Part shown: in pieces, positions 53,703 through 62,737 of the stretch | How the letters are laid out: the number at the start of each line of letters is the position of its first letter | How positions within the stretch are numbered: position 1 is the stretch's first letter | Assembly: GCF_023674465.1 (NCBI RefSeq) | Contig: NZ_CP098400.1 | Span: 558,001-622,000, forward strand | Length of the DNA stretch: 64,000 nt | Reading direction: 5' to 3' | Origin: Xiashengella succiniciproducens | GTDB lineage: Bacteria > Bacteroidota > Bacteroidia > Bacteroidales > Marinilabiliaceae | The notes under the pieces: model-generated | The model's database searches: none | Told to the model about the DNA's origin: nothing | Seen by the model: only the letters and a program-made list of their open reading frames with translations | Translations under genes and position numbers: made by a program

Positions 53703-54548
53703 TTAGTTTATAGCCTTGAGGCTGAGGTCCAGACTCCTGATATGGTGAGTCAGAGCTCCCACTGAAATAAAATCGACACCTGTTTCGGCATAGTCACGCA
53801 GTGTATCCAATGTAATACCGCCCGATGACTCGGTCTCGTACCTGCCTGCGATCATCTCTACTGCTGCGCGGGTTGTAGGGATATCGAAGTTATCTAGCAT
53901 AATCCTGTGTACTCCGCCAACACGGAGAACTTCCTTCAGTTCGTCCATATTGCGAACCTCTATCTCGATCTTCAGGTCTTTACCCTTATTCTTCAGGTAG
54001 TCTTGTACTGCCTTGATAGCCTTCTCTATGCCTCCGGCAAAGTCTATATGATTGTCCTTGAGCATTATCATATCATATAGACCCATTCTGTGGTTGGTTC
54101 CACCGCCAATGCGGACAGCTTCCTTTTCAAGCATACGCATTCCGGGAGTGGTCTTTCTTGTGTCGAGCACCTTGGTATGGAGTCCTGCCAGTTTGTCGGC
54201 ATAAACGCTGGTTGCAGTGGCTATACCGCTCATACGCTGCATAATGTTAAGCACCAGACGCTCGGCTTCTAAAAGGGTATGTACTCGTCCTTCTACCTTA
54301 AAAGCAATATCTCCGGGTTTGATTCTTGTACCGTCTTCGAGAAATTTCTCAAAAACAATGTCAGGCTGCAGAAGTCTGAAAACATCTGCAGCAATATCGA
54401 CGCCGGCCAGTATACCGGCTTCCTTAACGAGGAGCTGAACCTTACCGGTGGCGTTTTCTGGTATTGAAGCAAGGGTGGAGTGGTCGCCATCACCAACATC
54501 TTCCCTTATGGCATTTTCAATAAATTCTTTGAGTAAGTGTTTATTCAT
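53703..54548 (-). CDS. nadC: Nicotinate-nucleotide pyrophosphorylase (quinolinate phosphoribosyltransferase)
   Basis: NadC turns quinolinate and PRPP into nicotinate mononucleotide and CO2 in de novo NAD synthesis. The 281 residues show the N-terminal REDVGDGDHST motif, the core VLDTRKTTPGMR, GGTNHRMGLYDMIMLKDNH and the C-terminal SSGGITLDTL with VGALTHH. It overlaps the DUF4783 gene by 8 bp at its start and shares its promoter. The trp promoter lies directly downstream, and I see no terminator between nadC and trp, so readthrough into trp is possible. Confidence 0.96.
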   Translation of the reverse strand: MNKHLLKEFIENAIREDVGDGDHSTLASIPENATGKVQLLVKEAGILAGVDIAADVFRLLQPDIVFEKFLEDGTRIKPGDIAFKVEGRVHTLLEAERLVLNIMQRMSGIATATSVYADKLAGLHTKVLDTRKTTPGMRMLEKEAVRIGGGTNHRMGLYDMIMLKDNHIDFAGGIEKAIKAVQDYLKNKGKDLKIEIEVRNMDELKEVLRVGGVHRIMLDNFDIPTTRAAVEMIAGRYETESSGGITLDTLRDYAETGVDFISVGALTHHIRSLDLSLKAIN

Positions 54549-54948
54549 CTTGTTTCTCGACTCTTAACTGGTGAATGAGGGCACGTCCATCGCTATTGCG
54601 GATCAGAAACAAGAGTCGGAACTGACCACGGTCATAGCTATAACGTCCGATTGCAAAGGTAGCATTTTCCCTCTCTCCCTGGTGTATCACCTGAAAGGAA
54701 GAAGCCGGATATTTGGCAAAGAAGTCCTTCATCATGAATTGTGCCTGTTCCCTGCTGAACACACCTGACTTCTCGGGTAGAACCAGTTCCACCCTGTCGT
54801 TGAAGTATTCAGCCAGTTCATAAGCATCACCTGACCTTGTGGCATTGCTTATTCCGTCTGGAAGCCTTCCGGAATTCTGTGCTACGGCTGCAGCATTCGC
54901 CAACGCAGCGATAAGGCTTACCACTAAAATCCGTTTAAGTGTTTTCAT
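54541..54948 (-). CDS. DUF4783 family exported protein
   Basis: A 135-residue protein with a signal peptide (MKTLKRILVVSLIAALANAAAVAQ), probably periplasmic. The mature part looks like a small NTF2-like alpha+beta fold (SGDAYELAEYFNDRVELVLPEKSGVFSREQA and GQFRLLFLIRNSDG). It matches the DUF4783 family; the function is unknown. I chose ATG 54948 over ATG 55002, which would place a poor hydrophobic extension in front of the signal peptide. The pair with nadC and the divergent rlmH is a known Bacteroidota neighbourhood. Confidence 0.83.
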   Translation of the reverse strand: MKTLKRILVVSLIAALANAAAVAQNSGRLPDGISNATRSGDAYELAEYFNDRVELVLPEKSGVFSREQAQFMMKDFFAKYPASSFQVIHQGERENATFAIGRYSYDRGQFRLLFLIRNSDGRALIHQLRVEKQDE

Positions 54949-55006
54949 CAGATAATGTTTAGTTATAATTGCCTGACAGAAAATTCCGTGCCAAAAAAAC
55001 ATAATC

Positions 55007-55028
55007 TATTTTTGCCAGGACAAAGTTA
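55007..55028. promoter_or_regulatory. Facing -7 boxes between DUF4783 and rlmH
   Basis: On the + strand TATTTTTG (55007-55014) points to rlmH, and on the minus strand TAACTTTG (55021-55028) points to DUF4783-nadC. Both fit TAnnTTTG, though neither has a clear TTTG at the right spacing. The two promoters would overlap, so they could compete. Confidence 0.4.
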
Positions 55029-55041
55029 ACCTTTATACGTA

Positions 55042-55515
55042 ATGAAATGTCATTTGGTTATGGTAGGCAGGACGGATGAGTCCTGGCTTAACACGGGTCT
55101 GGAACACTACTTGCGTCGTATAGAGCGCTATACACCGTTTCAGACAATTGTGATTCCCGACATAAAAAAAAGTTCGGCAATGCCCGATAATGTACTTAAG
55201 GAAAAGGAGGGAGAGGTCATCCTAAAACTCCTTTCACCTGGTGATATAATGGTTTTGCTCGACGAAAGGGGTATGGAGATTGGCTCAAGAGGGTTTGCTG
55301 ACTTTCTCAACAAAATGATGCTTTCTGGTTGCCGTAAACTGTTCTTTGTTATCGGTGGAGCCTATGGCTTTTCGGATTCTGTTTACAAAAGGGCCGATCA
55401 TAAGCTTAGCCTTTCTCGGATGACTTTTCCTCACCAGTTGGTGCGTCTGGTCTTTGCAGAACAGCTTTACAGGGCCTTTTCAATACTCAACAACGAGCCT
55501 TATCATCACGACTAA
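55042..55515 (+). CDS. rlmH: 23S rRNA (pseudouridine1915-N3)-methyltransferase RlmH
   Basis: RlmH is a SPOUT methyltransferase that methylates pseudouridine 1915 in helix 69 of 23S rRNA on the 70S ribosome. The 157 residues match the family length. The C-terminal knot is clear: LFFVIGGAYGFSDSV (SAM site) and LSRMTFPHQLVRLVFAEQLYRA with the closing YHHD. It is a single + strand gene facing away from DUF4783-nadC. Confidence 0.96.
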   Translation: MKCHLVMVGRTDESWLNTGLEHYLRRIERYTPFQTIVIPDIKKSSAMPDNVLKEKEGEVILKLLSPGDIMVLLDERGMEIGSRGFADFLNKMMLSGCRKLFFVIGGAYGFSDSVYKRADHKLSLSRMTFPHQLVRLVFAEQLYRAFSILNNEPYHHD

Positions 55516-55662
55516 AGCTATTTACCTATGTAAATCCCTCTGTGTAGATATTACCCGGAAGGCTTACAAACGGAAACCGTTTTGCAGATTAATCGCGTCT
55601 GAACTGCAGTTTTGCACGGTAATTGTATTAAATTAGCCTGACCTTGAAGAAAATCTGATTAA

Positions 55663-58600
55663 ATGCTTAAGCGAGCCTCCTCATTATATGTGCCCTTGCT
55701 GTTGTTTGTTATCCTGCTATCCGGGATACTGGTGTTGCGGCATATTGACGCAGGAAGGCCCGAATCTCAGTTTTCCGTCAGCAGAGCCGAAAAAGCTGTT
55801 CAGAGTGCAAGGGCAGGCATGAAGGCTTGTCTCAGCAAAATCGATATCAGCACCATTACATCACACCAGGAACTCTGGCGTGCAATTGATTCTCTGAATT
55901 ATAAGTCAGTAAGTATCCTGGTTTTCCAGGGTTATGAACTGGTTGCCTGGACCGATCATTTGTTACCTGTCGAGGGCATCAATCCACACTACTTCAAACA
56001 GAATCTGGTAAGGCTTGAAAACGGATGGTACCTCACAGCCTCTAGACAGGAGGGGGATGTACTGGTCGTTGCCTTCTCTTTGTTAAAGGCTGAGTATCTC
56101 TATCAAAACAGATTCCTAAAGAATGGCTTTCCGGCAAATTATGGACTTGACCCGACAGTGTTGATAAGCCGCGAATTGACTGCCAACTCTTACTCCATCA
56201 ATGATACTGACGGGGAATATCTGTTTAGTCTTATCCCCGGTGAACTCAAGCAGAAGCCCTCCCAGGCTTCTGCAATGGCCGACATACTTTTGCTGCTTGC
56301 TATTGCTATACTTTGGGTGTTTGCATTCAATATCCAGAAGCAGTTTAGAGGCACCAGATTCGCCAATCTGGTATATGTGGGTGTGGCGGCCCTTTTTTCA
56401 AGTTTGTACTACCTGTTAATCTGTGTTATAGGAATCAGATATTTCAATCAGGCGGAGCTGTTTTCTCCCCACAACTTTGCTGTGTCCAATTTGCTCCCTT
56501 CTATGGGGCATTTCCTCCTTCTGTCTTTTTTACTCTTTACGCTTGGATTGTGGTTTTATAAGTTTGTCAGGTTTACACTTCCCATTCCGGAAAACAGAAT
56601 CAGACTGACAGGATTATACCTGCTGCTTATTGTAATGCTGGGCTTGGCTTCAATATATCTGGTATTTGTCAATCGTCTGTTTTACACACTTGCTCTTCAC
56701 TCTTCTGGACACCTGGTTCTGATTAGGGTTACCGACCTGGACCTGGTGATTCTGTCCAGGTATCTCGCCGTCGCCCTATTGCTGCTTTCGTTTGTGTTTA
56801 TTGCCGAAAGGCTGGTTCTGAGCTTTCTGATCCGCATACCATGTATTCATATCTTGATAGCTGCCGGCACGGTAATGCTTATAAATATTCTTGTGTTCAG
56901 GGGACTTGGAGTAGGGCAAAGCGACTGGTGCTTTTTGTTTTTTGGAGCAACATTGTTGGTTCTTCTTTACAGCACCCGTAATACTGTGTCGGGACTTTCT
57001 TATACATCATACTCATGGATTGCTGTGATATTCTCACTATATGCGGGTATGGTCTTTATGGATATGACAATTCGCAAGGAGGAGAGTGACAGGGAGTTGC
57101 TTGTCGAGAATCTGTCTTTCCAGCTGTTAAGAGAGGAGGACCCCATTGCAGAAATCTACCTTGCCGGAATCGAGAAACAGATATCCAACGATGTTACCCT
57201 GATGAGGTTGATGGGGCAACCGGAACTCGATCCAGGGGTCATCACCAACCACCTGATGAAGTTTTATTTCTATGGCTACTGGCGCCGGTTTGATATTCAG
57301 ATAATTCCATGTTGGCCAAGCGGCGATCTACTGGTAGAACAGACTGGTGAAGTGAGCAACTGTTACGAGTATTTCTTTGGGCTTATTGAGCACTATGGTT
57401 ATCCTCTGGAAGGTAGTGCACACTTCTATTTTATGGATGATGATGACGGACAGTCCTCGTACTTCGGGGTTTTCAGATTCTTCCCCGACGATGATGCAAG
57501 GGAGACAACTTTGTTTATAGAATTGCACTTCAAGCCGTTCTTTGAAGGGCTTGGATATCCCGAATTGCTTGTAAGTGACCGTGATTTGGCTAAAATGCGT
57601 CTGCTTGAGGAATACTCCTATGCCAAATACCTTGACGGTCGCCTGGTCAAGCGCTCCGGAGAGTTTATGTACAAGGCTCAGGTTGATCCTTATTTCCCGG
57701 TTCCATATAGTAAGGTTTTCCTAAAGGAAGGTAACTATTCTCATCTTGTATATCAACCTTCGCCAAATGCAACAATACTATTGAGTCGTAAGGACTTCAC
57801 AGTAACTGATGTACTGATGGCCTTTTCTCTGTTCTTCCTTTTCTTCTTTCTGCTCACCGGAATTGTAATTCTGCTGTTGCAGTGGCAGTCCAAGGGCTTC
57901 TCTTTCAGGATTTCGATTCAGAAAAGGATACAGACTGTCTTTGTTGCGGTTATGGTGCTGATGCTTATTGTTGTGGCAACGGGAACAGTCTATTATACGG
58001 TAAAACAATACAGGCAAAAGCACCTTGAATTACTCGAGAGCAAGGTTCAGTCAATAATGCTTGAGCTCGAATATAAGGTAGGGCTTGACGGTCCCGAGAC
58101 CTCAAGCCCCGGGGATTATCTGAACTATCAGCTTCAGATGATATCCACAGTTTTCTATTGCGATATTAATCTATATGGAGTTGATGGTACTTTGATTGGA
58201 ACCTCCAGGCCGGAACTTTTCAGGAGCGGACTGGCAGGAACCCAGATGAATCCAAAGGCTTATTACAACCTGGCATACACCGAGGCTGTAAGTCATCTTG
58301 AGGAGGAGCAGATAGGATCAATGAAGTATATTTCCTTTTATGTGCCGCTGCTAGACAGTAACAATCGCCTGTCAGGCTTTCTCAATCTGCCTTATTTCGT
58401 TGGTAATAACGATCTGAGAAGTGAGATTTCTTCAGTAATTGTCACGATAGTCAATTTCTATCTGCTCTTCTCCTTCCTTGTCATTCTGATAGCAGTGTTC
58501 CTCTCTCGTCAGATTACCAGACCACTGTTGCTACTGCAAACCAAGATATCTCAGATAAAGCTTGACAGGCTGAATGAAAAGATTGACTACAAGGGGCAGG

Positions 58601-59364
58601 ATGAGATTGGTGAACTGGTAGCTGAGTACAACCGTATGGTGGATGAGCTGACTATCAGTGCTGGTAAACTTGCACGTACGGAGAGGGAACTTGCCTGGAG
58701 GGAAATGGCAAGGCAGATTGCGCATGAGATCAAGAATCCGTTGACGCCCATGAAGCTCAGCATACAATACCTGCAAAGAGCCTGGAAAGATAATGTGGTG
58801 GATTTTGATGCCTATCTGAAGAAGGTCACTGATACACTGATAGAACAGATCAATTCGCTGTCGTCAATTGCCTCTGAGTTTAGCCGCTTTGCACAGATGC
58901 CACCCGAGAAGTCAGAAGTTATCAACCTGATTGAGAAGATAGAGAATAGCCGCACCCTATTTGGTGATACCGGTAGCGTACCTGTAGTACTGGTTAATAT
59001 GGCAGGAGATATTGTCAAGGTTAGGGCGGACGGCGAACAACTATTAGGTGTTTTCAATAACCTGATTAAGAATGCGATCCAGTCAATACCCGACAATCGT
59101 GAGGGTCGGATAGAAATAGAAGTAAGTCGGGACGATGAGAAAGTTGTCGTTGCCATCAAGGATAATGGTAAGGGAGTTCCTGATGAGATACGAACCAAGT
59201 TGTTTGAGCCAAGCTTTACTACCAAGACCGGAGGTATGGGTCTGGGATTGGCGATTTCAAAGAGAGCTGTTGAGAATGCCGGTGGACGTATCTGGTTTAC
59301 CTCCGAGGAGAATACAGGTTCGGTGTTCTATGTCGAACTACCCGTGATTTCTGACAGCAAATAG
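55663..59364 (+). CDS. Very large membrane sensor histidine kinase, NtrY-like
   Basis: A 1233-residue inner-membrane sensor kinase. It has one N-terminal membrane segment (about 9-27), an external part (30-200), about eight membrane segments (205-460), a second external region (about 480-710), two more segments (about 716-740 and 755-778), a third external domain (780-925), a last segment (925-948) and a HAMP domain. The kinase core has phospho-His1021 in ARQIAHEIKNPLTP, the N box NNLIKNAIQSIPD and ATP-binding DNGKGVPDE and GGMGLGLAIS. The HEIKNP form is NtrY-like. No response regulator lies beside it, so its partner is elsewhere. The multiple-membrane sensor is unusually big. Confidence 0.92.
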   Translation: MLKRASSLYVPLLLFVILLSGILVLRHIDAGRPESQFSVSRAEKAVQSARAGMKACLSKIDISTITSHQELWRAIDSLNYKSVSILVFQGYELVAWTDHLLPVEGINPHYFKQNLVRLENGWYLTASRQEGDVLVVAFSLLKAEYLYQNRFLKNGFPANYGLDPTVLISRELTANSYSINDTDGEYLFSLIPGELKQKPSQASAMADILLLLAIAILWVFAFNIQKQFRGTRFANLVYVGVAALFSSLYYLLICVIGIRYFNQAELFSPHNFAVSNLLPSMGHFLLLSFLLFTLGLWFYKFVRFTLPIPENRIRLTGLYLLLIVMLGLASIYLVFVNRLFYTLALHSSGHLVLIRVTDLDLVILSRYLAVALLLLSFVFIAERLVLSFLIRIPCIHILIAAGTVMLINILVFRGLGVGQSDWCFLFFGATLLVLLYSTRNTVSGLSYTSYSWIAVIFSLYAGMVFMDMTIRKEESDRELLVENLSFQLLREEDPIAEIYLAGIEKQISNDVTLMRLMGQPELDPGVITNHLMKFYFYGYWRRFDIQIIPCWPSGDLLVEQTGEVSNCYEYFFGLIEHYGYPLEGSAHFYFMDDDDGQSSYFGVFRFFPDDDARETTLFIELHFKPFFEGLGYPELLVSDRDLAKMRLLEEYSYAKYLDGRLVKRSGEFMYKAQVDPYFPVPYSKVFLKEGNYSHLVYQPSPNATILLSRKDFTVTDVLMAFSLFFLFFFLLTGIVILLLQWQSKGFSFRISIQKRIQTVFVAVMVLMLIVVATGTVYYTVKQYRQKHLELLESKVQSIMLELEYKVGLDGPETSSPGDYLNYQLQMISTVFYCDINLYGVDGTLIGTSRPELFRSGLAGTQMNPKAYYNLAYTEAVSHLEEEQIGSMKYISFYVPLLDSNNRLSGFLNLPYFVGNNDLRSEISSVIVTIVNFYLLFSFLVILIAVFLSRQITRPLLLLQTKISQIKLDRLNEKIDYKGQDEIGELVAEYNRMVDELTISAGKLARTERELAWREMARQIAHEIKNPLTPMKLSIQYLQRAWKDNVVDFDAYLKKVTDTLIEQINSLSSIASEFSRFAQMPPEKSEVINLIEKIENSRTLFGDTGSVPVVLVNMAGDIVKVRADGEQLLGVFNNLIKNAIQSIPDNREGRIEIEVSRDDEKVVVAIKDNGKGVPDEIRTKLFEPSFTTKTGGMGLGLAISKRAVENAGGRIWFTSEENTGSVFYVELPVISDSK

Positions 59365-59565
59365 TAGTTGAGTCTTCTGAAGATACTATCCATATCTGTG
59401 CGCAGGTTGACTTCTGCCAATACATTTTCTTTCCTGTTTGTAGCAGTTGTGTTCCAACTGTTTGTGGTATTGGAACAGTGGAAAATTACTTTTTAGTTGT
59501 CTATGTGAAAGTAAGCTCTGGTGCTGCTGATATGGACAGTAAGCCGGGGCTTTGCAACTGAATTG

Positions 59566-59970
59566 TTAGTCGGCCTGATTCTCTTTAGTGGAGTAAACTA
59601 CGGTAGTCTCAGCCCACTTGTCAGCCAGCCTGTATCCGCGACTTACAAACCACCACAGATCAATCAGGTTAAGCACCGGGATCAACATTACCAGACCTCT
59701 GATAACTGACTTTTCATGTTGACCGGTTATAGGAGTCAGCTGAGGGATATTCACTACCTTTATTTTAAGTAGATGTTTTCCACAACTCTGACCATTCATA
59801 AATGGCATGGATTCTTTACCCAGATGATAGATCAGACCAAGGATCCATCCTATTCTTGGGAAAAAGCACAAACCGGCAACTATTACTATATCAATAACAG
59901 CCGCTATAATACGTTCTGTTAAAGGAGCTGTTGAAGGAGTTGTCATTCCTGAAGCTGGCATTTCTGGCAA
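59566..59970 (-). CDS. RDD family membrane protein
   Basis: A 134-residue protein with two or three membrane segments (ERIIAAVIDIVIVAGLCFF, then GWILGLIYHL and MLIPVLNLIDLWW). The pattern of an early Arg-Asp pair region and Asp in AVIDI fits the RDD family of unknown function, members of which are proposed to be small transporters. It begins 9 bp after the LuxR-type regulator stop on the same strand, so the three genes (hemerythrin-like, regulator, RDD) form a unit. A start at the internal Met9 is also possible. Confidence 0.75.
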   Translation of the reverse strand: MPEMPASGMTTPSTAPLTERIIAAVIDIVIVAGLCFFPRIGWILGLIYHLGKESMPFMNGQSCGKHLLKIKVVNIPQLTPITGQHEKSVIRGLVMLIPVLNLIDLWWFVSRGYRLADKWAETTVVYSTKENQAD

Positions 59971-59979
59971 ATTTTGGCG

Positions 59980-60555
59980 CTAAGATATATCATCCATGCT
60001 GATTATACCATTCAGAATGGCATAAACTGTAAGACCGGATACACTTTTAATATCCAGTTTCCGGGTAATATTCTTGCGGTGCGAAATAACGGTGTGAGTA
60101 CTGATAAATAATTCCGACCCAATCTCTTTGTTGGTCTTTCCGAGTGCTACATGCTTTAGAATAAGCTTTTCGCGGGGAGTCAGTTCCTCCGACTCCTGAA
60201 CACTCTTGGTTTCTGATATCGACTTGAGAGTGTTTGATATCTTTTCCATAAGAGCAACCTTCGAATCGTATATGGACAACTGATTATCAGGTGCACCATG
60301 CGGAAGCGCAGTATTAATAATATGTAGTACTTTGCAGTGTTCAGGTATTACATCTGACAAAGGTTTATCATTTGAAGTGGTCGCAATACTTGAATTAATA
60401 ATTAGCAGATCCGGGTCTAGATGCTGAATAACCTCCTCAATTCCAAGGTTAGAACCCAGAATCTCAATTTCGCCGGTTTCGGGAAACTGCCTTAATATAT
60501 GCATCAATCCTTTTCTCAGGAGATAGGATTGTTCAGCTACTAAGATTCTTATCAT
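59980..60555 (-). CDS. LuxR-type regulator with a non-phosphorylatable receiver domain
   Basis: A 191-residue transcription regulator: receiver-like domain (1-120) and LuxR/NarL helix-turn-helix (127-190; LTPREKLILKHVALGKTNKEIG). The receiver cannot be phosphorylated in the usual way. The acceptor Asp is replaced by Asn54 (DLLIINSS), and the metal-binding acidic pair reads Glu8-Gln9 (ILVAEQS). Control is thus likely by another route, such as a partner protein or ligand. The hemerythrin-like gene ends 11 bp upstream and is surely co-transcribed, which makes it the probable partner. Confidence 0.88.
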   Translation of the reverse strand: MIRILVAEQSYLLRKGLMHILRQFPETGEIEILGSNLGIEEVIQHLDPDLLIINSSIATTSNDKPLSDVIPEHCKVLHIINTALPHGAPDNQLSIYDSKVALMEKISNTLKSISETKSVQESEELTPREKLILKHVALGKTNKEIGSELFISTHTVISHRKNITRKLDIKSVSGLTVYAILNGIISMDDIS

Positions 60556-60566
60556 TGAGGTGCCAG

Positions 60567-61304
60567 TTATAAACCTTTATTCTGTGCAATATACTCTCGT
60601 TCCATCTGCCTCACCTTAGGTATAAGGACGTTCTCCTCAAGCAATGTGTGATCTTTAAGATCATTACCAAGCCTGCTTATCTCAAGTATCAGGTTGGTAA
60701 ACTGGATGCTGCTGATCTGTGGCTGTAAATGCTTCAGAAGTATACTTTGCAGATCAAATACCTTTTCTTCTATATCACTATGGTGTTCCAGATACTTGTC
60801 TATAGAATAATTCTTGTACCTGGTATTGAAGGTCTCCCTGCTCATACGTCCTTCTATTGCATCCGACAGCGCCAGAATATAAGGGAAGGTGGTATTCTCC
60901 TCATCCTCTATATGCTCAGTAAATTCTCTAATATACTCCCTGAAAAAGCCAAGCATAAGCTGTACTGAGTTGTCGGGCATACCCGACAACTGTTCCAGAT
61001 ATTCAATTTCTTTTTCTATGCGAGGTATCTGAAAATGCAGATAGTACTGGTGAGTATTGTGCAGATATGTAATTAGCCATTTTGCATCACCCTTTATCAA
61101 CTGCTCCTGGGGAAAGTTTTCACGTTCCAGAAACCAGTGTACCAGTTCCATAAAGAAAGTGACAGGCATCTGTTGCTCCTCACAGATGGTCCTTACGCTT
61201 TTGTCTTTGAAACCGAAGGGTATCTGAAGGCGCTGTATTACGGCCAGAACATTAAAGTTGAGCTGAACAAGTTCAGCCATTTTCATATCAGCATGAATAC
61301 TCAT
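60567..61304 (-). CDS. Hemerythrin-like di-iron protein, RIC/YtfE-related
   Basis: A 245-residue cytoplasmic protein with a four-helix hemerythrin-type domain (about 75-240). Probable iron ligands are His85, His131 with Glu135 (HIEDE), His174 or His175, and His219 with Glu223 (HTLLEE), matching the spacing of the di-iron site in YtfE. The N-terminal 50 residues look like a RIC/ScdA N-domain (ELVQLNFNVLAVIQRLQIPF), but the CC motif normally found there is missing (GFKDKSV). It is therefore probably a sensor for oxygen, nitric oxide or redox state, or a repair protein, and its job is inferred. The LuxR-type regulator follows after 11 bp. Confidence 0.85.
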   Translation of the reverse strand: MSIHADMKMAELVQLNFNVLAVIQRLQIPFGFKDKSVRTICEEQQMPVTFFMELVHWFLERENFPQEQLIKGDAKWLITYLHNTHQYYLHFQIPRIEKEIEYLEQLSGMPDNSVQLMLGFFREYIREFTEHIEDEENTTFPYILALSDAIEGRMSRETFNTRYKNYSIDKYLEHHSDIEEKVFDLQSILLKHLQPQISSIQFTNLILEISRLGNDLKDHTLLEENVLIPKVRQMEREYIAQNKGL

Positions 61305-61398
61305 AAGGACGCTTATTTAGACTGGGTAAAAATAAGAAAAGTTTATATAACTACCCCATCAGGCACCAATTTATTGACCAGAGCATATAGTCTTCAGA

Positions 61399-62709
61399 TT
61401 ATTTCTTCCTCATAAAGATATTGACGGGCACACCCGACAAATCCCATTTCTCCCTCAGTTTATTTTCAAGGAAGCGCTTGTATGGATCCTTAACATACTG
61501 CGGCAGGTTGCAGAAGAATGCAAAGGATGGTGGCTGTGTCGGAAGTTGTGAGATATACTTAATCTTAATGTACTTACCCTTTGTTGCCGGTGGTGGAGTA
61601 GCATCAATCAGCGGCAGGAAGTACTCGTTGAGTTTTGATGTCGGGATTTTCCTGGTTTTGTTTTCATAAACCCTCATAGCTTCTTCCACTACCTTGAAGA
61701 TCCTTTGCTTGTTGGTGACAGATGTAAAGATTATAGGATAGTCAGTGTAGGGTGCTGTCTGCTCACGTATTGCTGCTTCAAACTTCTTGGTTGAATTGCT
61801 GTCCTTTTCAATAAGGTCCCACTTATTTACCACTACTACAATACCCTTACGGTTACGCTCCACCAGTCCGAAGATTTTCTGGTCCTGACCTTCGAAGCCG
61901 CGGGTAGCATCCACCATCAGGATACATACATCTGAGTTTTCAATTGACCTTATGGCACGCATTACCGAGTAAAACTCGAGATCTTCCTTTACTCTTGCCT
62001 TCTTGCGGATTCCGGCAGTGTCGACAAGGAGGAACCTGTGGCCAAACTTGTTGTATAGTGTGTGAATACTATCACGGGTTGTGCCAGGTATATCAGTTAC
62101 TATATTCCTTTCTTCGCCTGTCAGAGCATTTAGAAGTGATGATTTACCTGCATTGGGTCTTCCAACGATAGTAAACCTGGGTAATTGCTCTTCTTCAATT
62201 GCTCCGGCTTCCTTTTCAGGTAAAGCAGCTACAACTGCATCCATCAATTCACCTGTTCCGAATCCGTTGATAGATGAAATTGTAAATAGTTCTTTGAATC
62301 CAAGTGAATAGAAGTAAGCTGCTTCGGGCAGGCGTTCGCCCGTGTCAACTTTGTTGACCACGACAAAAGCAGGCTTGTTGGAGCGCCTTATTACCTCAGC
62401 AAGCATCTCATCATAATCAGTCAGTCCAGTGGTAACATCCACCAGGAAGAGCAGAATATCTGCTTCTTCTATTGCAATAGTAACCTGATCCCTAATTGAT
62501 TCTTCAAAAATATCATCTGAGTTGATTGCGTAACCACCTGTATCTACCACTGAAAACTCAACCCCATTCCAGACGGACTTCCCATATAATCGGTCGCGGG
62601 TAACTCCGCTGACTTCATCCACAATAGCGTGGCGCTGTCCCGTAAGGCGGTTAAACAGAGTTGATTTTCCTACGTTGGGGCGTCCTACTATTGCGACAAT
62701 ATTTGCCAT
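61399..62709 (-). CDS. der: Ribosome biogenesis GTPase Der (EngA)
   Basis: Der has two GTPase domains in series and helps assemble the 50S subunit. The 436 residues show first P loop [12 protein letters not shown] with DTGGY and NKVD, second P loop [12 protein letters not shown] with DTAGI and NKWD, and a C-terminal KH-like domain (about 350-436) ending in basic residues. It follows era on the minus strand by 28 bp and both probably share a transcript. The hemerythrin-like gene lies 94 bp downstream. Confidence 0.97.
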   Translation of the reverse strand: MANIVAIVGRPNVGKSTLFNRLTGQRHAIVDEVSGVTRDRLYGKSVWNGVEFSVVDTGGYAINSDDIFEESIRDQVTIAIEEADILLFLVDVTTGLTDYDEMLAEVIRRSNKPAFVVVNKVDTGERLPEAAYFYSLGFKELFTISSINGFGTGELMDAVVAALPEKEAGAIEEEQLPRFTIVGRPNAGKSSLLNALTGEERNIVTDIPGTTRDSIHTLYNKFGHRFLLVDTAGIRKKARVKEDLEFYSVMRAIRSIENSDVCILMVDATRGFEGQDQKIFGLVERNRKGIVVVVNKWDLIEKDSNSTKKFEAAIREQTAPYTDYPIIFTSVTNKQRIFKVVEEAMRVYENKTRKIPTSKLNEYFLPLIDATPPPATKGKYIKIKYISQLPTQPPSFAFFCNLPQYVKDPYKRFLENKLREKWDLSGVPVNIFMRKK

Positions 62710-62737
62710 ACTCTCTTAAATTTTATGTTTGTTGTGA

